Source: Erythroxylum novogranatense (lineage: Eukaryota > Streptophyta > Magnoliopsida > Malpighiales > Erythroxylaceae). From it: DNA of 64,000 nucleotides. Below are positions 23,579-33,099 of this stretch, one piece after another. The translations under genes and the position numbers were made by a program. The notes under the pieces were generated by a model. It saw only the letters and a list, made by a program, of their open reading frames with translations. It was not told where the DNA came from and searched no databases. Where the stretch lies: contig CM057225.1 of NCBI GenBank assembly GCA_029891385.1, positions 78,889,887 through 78,953,886 of the forward strand, read 5' to 3'. Position 1 is the first letter of the stretch; each line of letters begins with the position of its first letter.

Positions 23579-24665
23579 TTGAGGTTGAAGATCGCCTCAG
23601 TGAGAGAGAAGCAAGTCGTCGCGATCGAGAGTGATCGCGAAGAAGAGCTTCAAAGAAAGGAAGCAAGCCTCAAAGAACAAGGGAACTACTTTAGAGTTCC
23701 AACGATCAAGCAAAGGATAGAGAGTCAAGCAAGCAAGCGTAAAGGTGAAGAGGTAAATATTCATGAACTTGGCTTCCTAATTCAGATATGATGAGTAAGC
23801 GCTTAAAAGAGAAACAACATGAGAAGGATATCATTGATCTGTTTGGGAAAGTGGAAGTGAATGTCCCTTTACTTGACTTGGTTAAGCGAGTTCCGGCCTA
23901 CGCTAAATATTTGAAGGATCTGTGTACAAATAAGAAAAAGTTTAGGCGAATGAGACGGTGCAAGTGAGCTCAAATGTGTCAGCCTTGTTTAAGCCGCAGA
24001 TACCAGTAAAATGTCAGGATCCTGGATCTTTTACCATCCCTTGCACCTTAGGGAAAGTGACCATAGGTAGAGCTTTGCTAGATCTAGGGGCAGCGATAAA
24101 TGTGATGCCTGAGTCAGTATATAAGGCCTTGGGAGTGAAGAGTATTAAGCCCACATCATTATTCTCCGCTTAGTGATAGGTCATTTAGGCATCCCGTGGG
24201 AATTATTGAAGACATTCTGGTCCAGGTTAAAGGCTTAGTGTTTCCTGCGGATTTTTACGTGTTAGACATGACCTCTGAAGTGGTACATGACACTTCTCTG
24301 ATCCTTTGACGACCCTTCCTGCGGACTGCGAGCACAATGATTAACATGAAGGAAGGAAAGATCACCATGGAGGTTGGTGATCAACACGTTAGCTTCAACA
24401 TGTATGAAGCTATGAAGCACCCTAACGAGGACTACTCCTTGCTAGGAGTGAATATGCTGATGTGCTTGTGGATGATGCATGTGTTGATTTCGGCCACACC
24501 TTGACTCATCCTACTGACACTCTCTTCGGAGAAGATTATTTTGATGATAGTGCAGGTGCCTATTCGGATATGGGAATGGACATGGAGCTGCCCAGGAACC
24601 AAGCTGTTGACATAGAGCTTGGATATCGACTGCCCGTCCATCCCGAGCTACAAGATCCACCGTGA
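23579..24665 (+). pseudogene. Element H protease and conserved terminal tail
   Basis: A charged linker (EEELQRKEASLKEQG) leads to KRLKEKQHEKDIIDLFGKVE and LLDLVKRVPAYAKYLKDLCT. The aspartic protease core is at 23958-24173 with LLDLGAAINVMP, the Athila form of the D-x-G active site. A frameshift near 23945 and stops at 24171 and 24307 break it. After the protease the frame still shows MEVGDQHVSFNMYEAMKHP and then ends ELQDPP followed by TGA at 24663. In autonomous Athila elements pol would follow here; instead the reading frame closes, exactly as in J at 60370. Confidence 0.82.
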
Positions 24666-25604
24666 GCACCAGGTGTTTCTCTTCCTGCATTTTCGATATA
24701 TATTTGTGCACGTTCTTTGATTTGATTTGATATGTTGTCTTTGCATGAATGTGTTGATTAAGTGTGGGGGGAGAACTCCAACCAGTAGGTTTAGAGTAGT
24801 AGGTAGGATTTCTCTTTCCGTTTGAATAAAGTGTTTCCCCTCTGTTAGCTCTATGTTCTTCCTAGTTTAATGAAGCATGATTAGATTGAAGAGATTGGGT
24901 GAATTGTGCATTGATTAATTGACTGATTGTAAACCGAGTAGGATCCTTAATGTAATCTGTTCTGGTAGTTTTCCGCAGCGAGAATCGTTGTTCGCTGCGA
25001 CTAATCTAGGGTTTTTCTGCTTGTTCGCCGCGGCTAGCGACTACTTCGTCGCGGCGAATAAGGACATCTCTACCCCTCTGGACCGTTGGACATCTCTTTT
25101 GTCCGAGGCCCTTTTGGTCTTTTTCCTCTCGCGTCTTTTAGCCTCCGCGTCTTCTTCTTTTCTTCTTCTTCTTTCTCCTTTCCTCCTCATTTCGCGCCGC
25201 CTTGCTTGCCTCGCCGTCGCTCCTCTCTTTGCCATCTGTTGTTTGAAGCTCCCAATCTCCTCCAATCTTCTTCCAACCGTGTTTTCACCCTTCTGTAAGT
25301 GTTCCTATTCCTTCCTCTTGTCCATTTTCGTTGATTAATCGTAGATTTGAGGCAAACAACAACGCCGTTATTCGCGATCGTCGCAGAATCGCCATTCGCC
25401 ATGGCTACATTCATATCTCGCCATGCGGTGAACTTAGGGTTTCACAGATGCCCGATTATTGCAATGATTACCTGATGGCTGCAAATAATGGAAGAGGACT
25501 TTTCGCCGCAATGACGTTCTGTTTGTCGCAAATAATGGTCAAGACTTTGATTCAGATAATTTTCTTAGTTTAATGCCTATTCTAACGTTTGTTTGTGCAG
25601 AATT
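24666..25604 (+). other. Element H spacer with candidate leader intron before the third ORF
   Basis: No coding function is seen. A polypurine-like AAGTGTGGGGGGAGA lies at 24760-24774. Several CGCCGCGGC/GTCGCGGCGAA sites occur at 24975-25065 and 25370-25530. A CT-rich stretch at 25110-25300 resembles a plant 5' leader and ends TTCT|GTAAGTG at 25295. A pyrimidine/G-rich GTTTGTTTGTGCAG| ends at 25600, giving a 306-base candidate intron five bases upstream of the first ATG of the third ORF (25605). Both splice sites are kept in J (59655 and 59306, minus strand). Confidence 0.5.
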
Positions 25605-26770
25605 ATGCCTAGAATGAAACAAGCCACCGACCGAGCAAGAACCATCCTCTTCTTCCTCCGATCACACCCTTTCCCCTTCCTCGCAACCTTCCCGTTTTCC
25701 CTCTCACCTAGCAGATCCTGAGTATGTTCAGTTAGCCACGCGAGTTGCGAGCCGCACCATACTCACGTAAAAGCCATTCCCTCTTACTCGGCCATTAACC
25801 CTTTTGTGGTCAACTCTTTCAACTAGAGTTGACCGGCCTCGCCCACCCTCGGTCAGCTGGCAACCTTACCTTTGTACGCCAGTACTACACCCATGCCCGT
25901 TACTCTCACACCTACAGAATTAATTTCCGGGGTGTTTCTATCCCAAATGCTTTCACATCTGCCATTATCCGAGAGCACTACCACCTCCCTGTTGTCCCTC
26001 GTTGTCACTATTCTGAAATGATCGCTGCATACCCCTGGGATGACGTCATTCGTACTCTCTGCCCTGAGGGTACTCAGTGGCTTCAACCCCGGGGGGCTCA
26101 GCGCTATATCCGGCGTTCCGACCTCCTCCCACAAGCCCGTCCATGGTTACATTTTATATGTAACAACATTTTACCTACTCTCCACCTCACCAACATTCCA
26201 AAGGAGAAGGCTTTGTACATATATCTGCTTATGACTGGCCACCCTGTGGACCTAGCTTCCGCCATATCCTCCGCCCTCCGCCAGTGTGTCCTCGCCACCA
26301 ACCCCAAACTCAAACTCCTTTTTCCCCATCTTATTTCCGACCTGTTCCGGGCCTATCGAGTCCCGGAGCATCATGCCGATCTCACCTTTTCGCCTGCTTC
26401 CCCTTTTATCTACGTCCGTCTCGGTAAGCCTCCTGCCCAGCCTGCCCCCACAACTCCTTCCTCTCCCTCACCTCCTCCTCGCCTCCCCTCGAGCACCTTC
26501 TCGCACCCCTCCCGTCCTTCCTCCTCTTTCCTCTCCGCCTCCTATCCCTACCCCAGTGTCTTCCCCACCTTCTGTTCCCCCTGTTCCTTCCGAGGTGGCT
26601 CACGCCAGATCGTCTTTTCGCTTGAGGCCGGCTCACTTCTTCGAGGCCAGATGATCACGATCATGAGTTCAATCGCCGATGTCGACCATGATTGCGACTC
26701 ACCTCGGGTTGCCTATTTCGCCTCCTGCTCCCAGCTCTTCTGCCGCTGCCCCTCCGGATCCGCCCGCTGA
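25605..26770 (+). pseudogene. Element H third ORF, envelope position (plant-transposon-associated domain)
   Basis: The first ATG (25605, MPRMKQATDRAR) is soon out of frame; comparison with J points to lost bases near 25630. The best frame runs 25829-26770. It holds about 160 residues resembling the domain annotated as 'putative plant transposon protein' in third ORFs of Athila-type elements: GNLTFVRQYYTHARYSHTYR, FRGVSIP, YHLPVVP, then WLHFICNNILPTLHLTNIP and IYLLMTGHPVDLASAIS. A Pro/Ser-rich segment follows (PAQPAPTTPSSPSPPP), after which the frame is probably shifted. I see no convincing signal peptide or membrane segment, so I do not call it a true envelope. The function of this domain is not known to me. 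Confidence 0.6.
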
Positions 26771-28191
26771 TGATCCTGCAGAATAGTTTAGGCTGTTTCT
26801 TTTTGTTTCTTTTATCGTTGTTCTTTTCCCTGTATTTTCTTTTCTTCGTTGTAATTTTTAGTTAGTTCTTTGGCTCCTATTATTTTTTTTGTACATTTCT
26901 TTTTTAGCTTAATGATATATCCACGTTCTCTTTGTGTTCTAGTTGTTTCATGCTTCTATTCTATGCCCTGATGCTTCTGCCATTGTGGACAATGCCATGT
27001 TTAAGTGTGGGGGAACCGTTCCCTTTTATATTCTGCATTGTACACCTATTAAAATTTGTGCATAATTTTATGGGCCCGTTGCTTTTCTCGATAAATTTGG
27101 ACTCAATCAAAACATTTTCTCGACTTGTTCTTTTGTGCCCTTGCATGCAAAACCCTTATAAGTTTCAAATCGATACTTGAGTTTTGAAAATGCTCTCCAT
27201 TCTTCGAACGATAATTGGTTTTGGCAAAAATTTTAACTTTGAAGTTTTCAAAACAAAGTAAATGGGAGCATGCTAACAAGGTAGCATTTTAAGTTTTAAG
27301 ACTTGAGATTGATCATTGAGACAAAACCTTGTTGGAAGGATATTCGAGCCAAATTTTCTCTATATTTTGTGTGCATCTGCTTAGTCCATTCTTCTCTAGA
27401 ACTTGTTTCAATTTTTACTCAAAGCTTGATGGACTAGATTTTTGTGGATATGATAGAGCGTTCTTTCTTTCAGCTCTTTCCCCAAACACCAACCCTTAAA
27501 CACTTTTTCCTCTTGCTAGCCCCTTGAGCCTTTTGCTATGAGCATTTGCATACATTCTTAGATGATCGGTAATCTGTGTTTAGTTATTAGCTGAAAAAAA
27601 GTGTTGAAAATGAAAAGTGTTAGTCTTGTGTATCTCGAAAAGGGATCATAATGTGTTGCATCCCAAAAAGGGATTAGCATCTCAAAATGAGATAGCCAAA
27701 AAAAAAAAAAAGTGTGTGTATTCAATTTATTTTAGTGTAGTGTTTTAGTTTTGCTGTTGACATCGATTCCTCACTTTATACGCATGCTCATATTTTTTCT
27801 TTCTTTCACATCATCCATTCATTTAGCCTTCCGCTCATTACAACCCTTAAAGACCTCTTGATCTTCAAATTGATAGTCCTTGTAGTGGAGAAATAAAATT
27901 GATACAAGCCTATGGTAGGAGATGTATTAAGCAGATTGAGAGAAAAATATCCCTACTATACAAGTGAGACGAGCGTAAACACCATATCCTGAGTGATTCT
28001 CTGTTGTTCAATCTCTTGTGCTTAAATTCTTTCAATGTTTGTTTTATTAGCACTCTTTCAATTTCCTGCGTTAGAATTATGATAAAGTGGATTGAGTCAA
28101 TTTTGGTTGTTGTTTGAGCATGGGCAGAATTTTCTTTTACTCTTGTACCTTTTTGACTCTTATAAGCTTTGTTCAGGAGTACAAAGGTTTA
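26771..28191 (+). other. Element H 3' non-coding region
   Basis: This is 1.4 kb without coding potential, aligned over its length with J at 56719-58100. It contains a second polypurine-like TTAAGTGTGGGGGAA at 27001-27015, three consecutive small hairpins at 27632-27693, and a poly(A) run near 27699. Conservation between copies suggests a role in packaging, stability or priming. Confidence 0.7.
27632..27693 (+). repeat. Three consecutive short hairpins in element H
   Basis: ATCTCGAAAAGGGAT (27632-27646, one G-U pair), ATCCCAAAAAGGGAT (27660-27674) and ATCTCAAAATGAGAT (27679-27693). J has three counterparts at 57206-57220, 57224-57240 and 57255-57270 with stems maintained despite base changes. 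All loops are A-rich on the element strand. Confidence 0.8.
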
Positions 28192-28205
28192 AGTGTGGGG
28201 GAATT
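28192..28205 (+). other. Polypurine tract of element H
   Basis: AGTGTGGGGGAATT directly precedes the 3' LTR start TGATTGG at 28206. Two similar tracts lie inside the element at about 24760 and 27003. Confidence 0.75.
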
Positions 28206-29658
28206 TGATTGGACCAAATTTATATTATAAATTAGGCTCGTTTTCTTTAGTAATTATGCATTTGTTGACTCCTGATTTATGATTTTTATGCTTATTTTGG
28301 TCCCGCACATTGATTTTTGATAAATTGCACATTGTTAGTATTTTGTTGTCATTTGTCATTAATTTTGCATAATTTTTATTGGGACAATCCCAATTGATAC
28401 TGCGAATGGGTTGTATTTTGTAGGACCAAAGGAGTCAACATTCAACAAGTCAACACGCCGCGAGATTCGCTGGGGCGAACCAAACTCTCCATTCGCCGAG
28501 GCGAATTAATGGTATTTAATTCTTTCGCCACGTAGTGACCATTCAACGTCACGCAAAATAACGAAGCCATTAGCCAGCCGAAAGTCGGATAATCCGCCTA
28601 TATTTGGCAAAAGTTCCATCGTTCACCCGCCCAAGACGCATCCCTATAAAACTTTGCCATTTAGGGCAAAAGCGAGACGGCCGCATGAGTTTTCTTCTCT
28701 TCTTTCCTTCGCTTCTAATAGTTTTTGTTTTCGCTTGTTTTGCAGATTCGCCGCTTCAATGGACGACGCCAGTCTCATTCATCTCTTCCACTGCTTTCTC
28801 ATCTGCGTTCTGTTCGTCGTTGGAAACATGAACCGAGGTGATCCTTCAACAGCGAATATTTCATCCGGTACCATGGTCGGCTAAGTGTACTATCTTCTGA
28901 AATGTAGCAATGGTTGGAGTTCCGTGAGCTAAACAAGGGGTAATCGATTATAGCTAGGATTTCAGATTTGTATTTGCAATGATCCGAGTTGGTATTTTTG
29001 CAATGTATTTCTGATTGAATCTTGCTATAGTTTAGTAGGATGTTAACTATGATCAATGGTATGGATCGATTTCTGTTGAAGTTTGTGCCAAATACATGAA
29101 GTCTCATGTATGTTAAACAGATTTGCATGAGTTGATTTAATCTACCTAGTTGTGTTTGGTTAAATTAATTTTGTGTTTATTTGATTAACCTGTTGCATTA
29201 ATCATTCCATAGCATACACTAAGGTTTTTAACGAATTTTAATTAATCGAGTTGATTAATTAATTTTGGACTTAACGAGTTGTTAAGGTTTAGCTTTCAAA
29301 TTTAGTGGATTTCAAACCTTGATATTATTTTGAACGATGATGACCCGAGCTACATTTTCGTGAGAGTTTTAGTAAGTTGATTTCAAACTTGTTTAATTTC
29401 AATCGCTTAGTTTTCTAAAATCCCAAAAAATTTATTCTTACTTTGGCTTAGTTTAATTTTTAGTTAATCAAATCAAAACCCCTTTATTGCTTTAATTGCA
29501 TGCATCACTCAAACATTAGGCTAGTTCAGATCGCTTAGTACATTGGTTCCTCGAGAGTCAATTCGAGGTTGCATCCTGTATTGCAATCCTTGGTATAAAT
29601 TTTATTTGACCGGTTTCTGAGGATCAATTTTTAATATTGAACGATAAGCCGACGATCA
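28206..29658 (+). repeat. Element H 3' LTR
   Basis: A copy of 20026-21474 with scattered substitutions and small indels; it keeps the TATA box and the ATTCGCC-GA-GGCGAAT inverted repeat near 28490-28506. It ends CGATCA followed by the GGAGG duplication. Confidence 0.9.
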
Positions 29659-31263
29659 GGAGGTAAATCATCACTTGTTTATGTTTATTCATTCATCCAC
29701 CGAAACCTCCTTTAACTATCTCTCCTCCATCGATTTTCCTTCCTCCCATCTTAAGTACTTTTCTTCCTTACAAGCTTGTAAACTTGCATCTTGCTACCTT
29801 CTTACCTTGAAGATCACCATGCATAGGATGGAAAAAGAAGTAAAGAAGTAAGGTAGTTGGAAAATTAAAGGCTTAAAGAGGTGGAGTTGGAAGCTTTAGG
29901 TAAGATGATGTTTATGTTTATGTTTTCCTTATGGTTTTAATGCATGAATTCATAAGAAAATGAATGAAAATAGTTACTGTAATTTATGGATATATATTGA
30001 CATGAAGGTCTTGATGACCTATTGGCTTAATTCTTGTGTTATTAGGATGCTTATGCATGTGGAATTGGTGTTAGAAGTGATAGTATGTAAGTTGAAGATG
30101 AAAGCTGGAAAATTGGTTTTTGACCTACTGTACTGTTTTGAGCATAACTCATTGTGTGGTTATGAAAATGAGGCAGTGTTTGTGCCCAATTAAACTTTGG
30201 TTTGTTGGCTACATTTTTTTGTGAAATGGGTGTTGCCCAATTTCAACTTTAAGCGGGAGATTTGGAGCATGGAAAGTTACTGCTATGGTTACTGTGAACA
30301 GTAACCGAGACATAGAACCTAGAGTTTTGCTAATTTTTATAAATTAATTGGTATGGAATTATGGAAAATGGTCTTCATGAGAGTTGAAGCCTACACTGTT
30401 ATCTTTCCATTTCCACTGATCTTGCAATTTTTCGATCTGTATATTGGGAGATATGCATTGTGCAATATTGACTGATTTTGAGCATTTGAGTGAAACATAG
30501 CTGAAATGTCAATTTTGTGAGCATTCTGATTGGAAGCAATTTTAGCAATTTTTGTGAATTGAATTGGTTTGAGTGATATTCTGAAGAATGGTAGAGGAAG
30601 TGATTATCTTGAAAATGATATATTTCATGTAATTTTTGGTTGTCAGATTTGAGAGAAATGAATTTGCAAAAAACTGAACCTGCATTAGGTTGTGAATTGC
30701 TGATCATGATAGAAACTTGCATAACAGATTTGAAAATGATAGAGATCGAACTGGATGTTGAGTTCTTCATGAAAATTGAAGTTTGAGATCCTATATTTTC
30801 AGCGATATAAGGTAGTGAATTTGGTGACATTTGTGCTAAGAGATATACTGTTGTGAAATGTGCTGCTCAGATTGGGAAAATTCTGAGGGCTGATGCTTTG
30901 GTGAATTGTTTGACATAGTTAGCAAGTGAATCTAATTTTGGATTGTTCATGAAAGTTGTAGATAACATTGGGATCTTTCTGAGCATATTTATTGTGTAAT
31001 TTAGTACAAAGTAAATGAGAAGTTATTGAATTTACAAGATATTGTATTGTTTTAGAACCCATTGACTGGGCAGTAAATTTGATTGCATGTTTGACACCCT
31101 TAGAGGTGAAATTGGCTTTTGTGTCCTTCATAAAACTTGTAGATCTCTCTTTTCTCTATGAAATAGACACCAAGTTTGTCTAATTTGGAATTCGGAGTAG
31201 GAAGTTATGGCCTAAACAAGTTGGCATGTCAGAGGAAAGGGTTTCAGATTTGTCATTTTAATA

Positions 31264-31391
31264 AGACTAGTCGACTACAAACTGCACTAGTCGACTAGGA
31301 TTCTTAAACCAGTCGACTATAACTGCGCTAGTCGACTAGAACATGTATTTTTCCTACACTAGTTGACTATAACCTCTGACTAGTCGACTAG
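31264..31391 (+). repeat. CTAGTCGACTAG palindrome cluster in solo LTR F
   Basis: Perfect 12-bp palindromes at 31287-31298, 31328-31339 and 31380-31391, plus imperfect copies around 31266, 31308 and 31358. G has four related AAGTCGACT sites at 53302-53386, so the core GTCGAC is kept while the outer bases differ. Confidence 0.85.
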
Positions 31392-32186
31392 GATCGTATA
31401 TTTTCCTTCTTTTGCTCATAACTTTTCCGTCCGACATCCGATTGACCTGATTCTTGAGGCATTGGATTCGTGAAACATTGAATTTCATTTCATGGAAAAT
31501 TGGAAATTTTTGGACGAAAAATTGACGGGTTTCTGAGAAATGGGTATTTCATCACTGTTTTATTTAATCGGGGACCTATAGAAGTCCAAATTGAGCGCCG
31601 TCAGCGCCATTGAATTTCTAATTTTTCTATGGATTTTTATTGTTGAAAAATATTGGATTAAGGCCGGGAATATCATGAACATGCATTGTGCACCTACAAA
31701 TTGCTTCATATGCATTATTAAATAGTTCTAATTGGACAAGTGGTAATTGTTATATTTTCTGATTATTATAGAGGCACATTTGAGCGCCGATTCATCGACG
31801 TTATCGAGACTTCCAGATATTAGCTCGAATGCAAGTGAGTAACCTAGTTGGTTCCTCAATCTATATGTGATGAAAATTATGTGGTTATGCCATGTGGAGA
31901 CAATGGAGGATTATGTGTGTTTGCTTTTGATTGATTTCGACCATAGGTGTCCAAGTATTGGGAACTTGTTATCGAAGTGCTAATTGTGTGTAATCGTTTG
32001 TGAATGATTACGTTTGAGATCTCGGACCAAAGCTCCGAGGGAATGGGAAATTGATATTGAAGTGTTAATTGTTTGTTTCGATAAATTAGTTTTGACTTTC
32101 AATGTGATATGGTAGAATTGTAATAAATGAATTCTGTACATGATTAATTGATAACAGTTGTGACTGGAGCTGCCATCGAGAGCTAT

Positions 32187-32318
32187 ATGCTCAACATTTA
32201 ATGAGCCCGAAAGAGACAGTTCAGATCTTTATGCTCAATGCTTAATGAGCCCGAAAGGGACAGTTTAGAGCTTTATGCTCAATGCTTAATGAGCCTGAAA
32301 GGGACAGTTCAGAGCCAT
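32187..32318 (+). repeat. 44-bp tandem repeat in solo LTR F
   Basis: ATGCTCAA begins at 32187, 32231 and 32275; each unit contains TTAATGAGCC and GACAGTT. The array lies in the loop of the GTTGTGACTG inverted repeat. E has a different small duplication in the same loop (GGGTATGCACTA twice near 4015 and 4057), so the loop is a hot spot for expansion. Confidence 0.85.
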
Positions 32319-33099
32319 AGGTTCACCGATTAATGCGCCCGGATTGGGACAGTACAGGCGCTCAGTCACAACACATAATCTAAATGGGAAGAAATAGAAA
32401 AATGTTATACATGTATTTGATTGTACTGTGAATTGGGAAAAGCATTGAATCACTGAAATAAAATGGAAAATGTCATGTATTTGAGTAAGTATACATTCAA
32501 TTGACTTTTGGATTGGGAAAGAGGCAATATGCCTTGCATTTTTGTTATACTGCTTTAAATTCTTTCTGATTATGCTGTTGTGAAAATCTGTAAATTGCCA
32601 TATGATATTCGAATGTGCAATCAGGATAATCCGTCGCTATTCGCAGTAATGTATGAATTGGGTGAACCATCGATGATGGTTTCTCACTGAGTTCGCAAAA
32701 CTCACCCAAAATTTGCATCTATTTTTCAGGTCTTGAAGAATACCTCGTTTGACACGGGAGTACTGTATACAAGAGAAAGAAAGAGGTCGGGATCAGTTTG
32801 CGTCTGCATTAGTGTATTTCTATTCTCTGATTTTCTATAATATTGCTTAAGTCAGTTTGTAAAATCAACAGACTGGAGTTAATTGTATTTATGAAAAGGG
32901 CCCCGAGTCCATTGAATAGTGTATGTAAATTTGTTTCCGTATATGTTATAATGTGTATGTGTGTGTGTGAAGGAAAGAAAAAAAAGTTAATACTGAGTTT
33001 TGACTGACTGAGTGATGTAGCACACCACCCTCGTGGGACACGGACTCGAATATCACCATCGATGTCGGGTTCGGGTCATACGAGAGTGGGGGTGTTACA

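Larger units (their letters stand above)
20026..29658 (+). mobile_element. Element H: Athila-like gag-pro element without pol
   Basis: H has a perfect TSD GGAGG (20021-20025, 29659-29663) and LTRs of 1449 and 1453 bases (20026-21474, 28206-29658). A degraded Asp-tRNA primer site is at 21481 and a polypurine tract at 28192. The 6.7-kb interior holds gag, protease and a third ORF in envelope position, but nothing resembling RT, RNase H or integrase. Sister element J has the same interior length and content, so the missing pol is a family trait and not a private deletion. Confidence 0.9.
29900..32729 (+). other. Candidate intron inside solo LTR F
   Basis: Donor GTAAGA at 29900; acceptor ATTTTTCAG|GTCTTGAAG at 32729; length 2830 bases. 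G has the same sites at 51744 and 54665 (2922 bases) and E at 41585 and 40049 (minus, 1537 bases). In these three LTRs the part after the acceptor is nearly constant (370-402 bases), while the interval varies. Confidence 0.5.
19283..33099 (+). mobile_element. Solo LTR F (interrupted by element H)
   Basis: F begins TGTAACATCCC and ends GGGTGTTACA, with flanks TATCG (19278-19282) and TATTG (33100-33104), a TSD with one transition. Removing H and one copy of its TSD leaves 4179 bases, close in length and layout to solo LTR G (50964-55067). No internal region is present, so F is a product of LTR-LTR recombination. Orientation is taken from G and from the shared blocks with E. Confidence 0.88.
29664..33099 (+). 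repeat. Solo LTR F, right arm
   Basis: It contains a donor TTAG|GTAAGA at 29900, five degenerate units about 180-215 bases apart anchored at 30383, 30598, 30775, 30955 and 31136, CTAGTCGACTAG palindromes (31264-31391), a 44-bp tandem repeat (32187-32318), the inverted repeat GTTGTGACTG/CAGTCACAAC (32157-32166 and 32363-32372), a hairpin at 32665-32681, an acceptor TTTTTCAG|G at 32729 and the terminal GTGTTACA. There is no coding potential. Confidence 0.88.

Noticed and set aside
24919..25338. 139-residue open frame with hydrophobic Leu/Ser-rich segments, a possible membrane protein
   Set aside because: Composition follows a CT-rich leader-like stretch; the frame is not kept in J, and the region contains the candidate splice donor.
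26286..26654. A second overlapping gene in the third ORF region (122-residue Pro/Ser-rich frame)
   Set aside because: It is an alternative frame of the Pro-rich tail; no start context or conservation in J.
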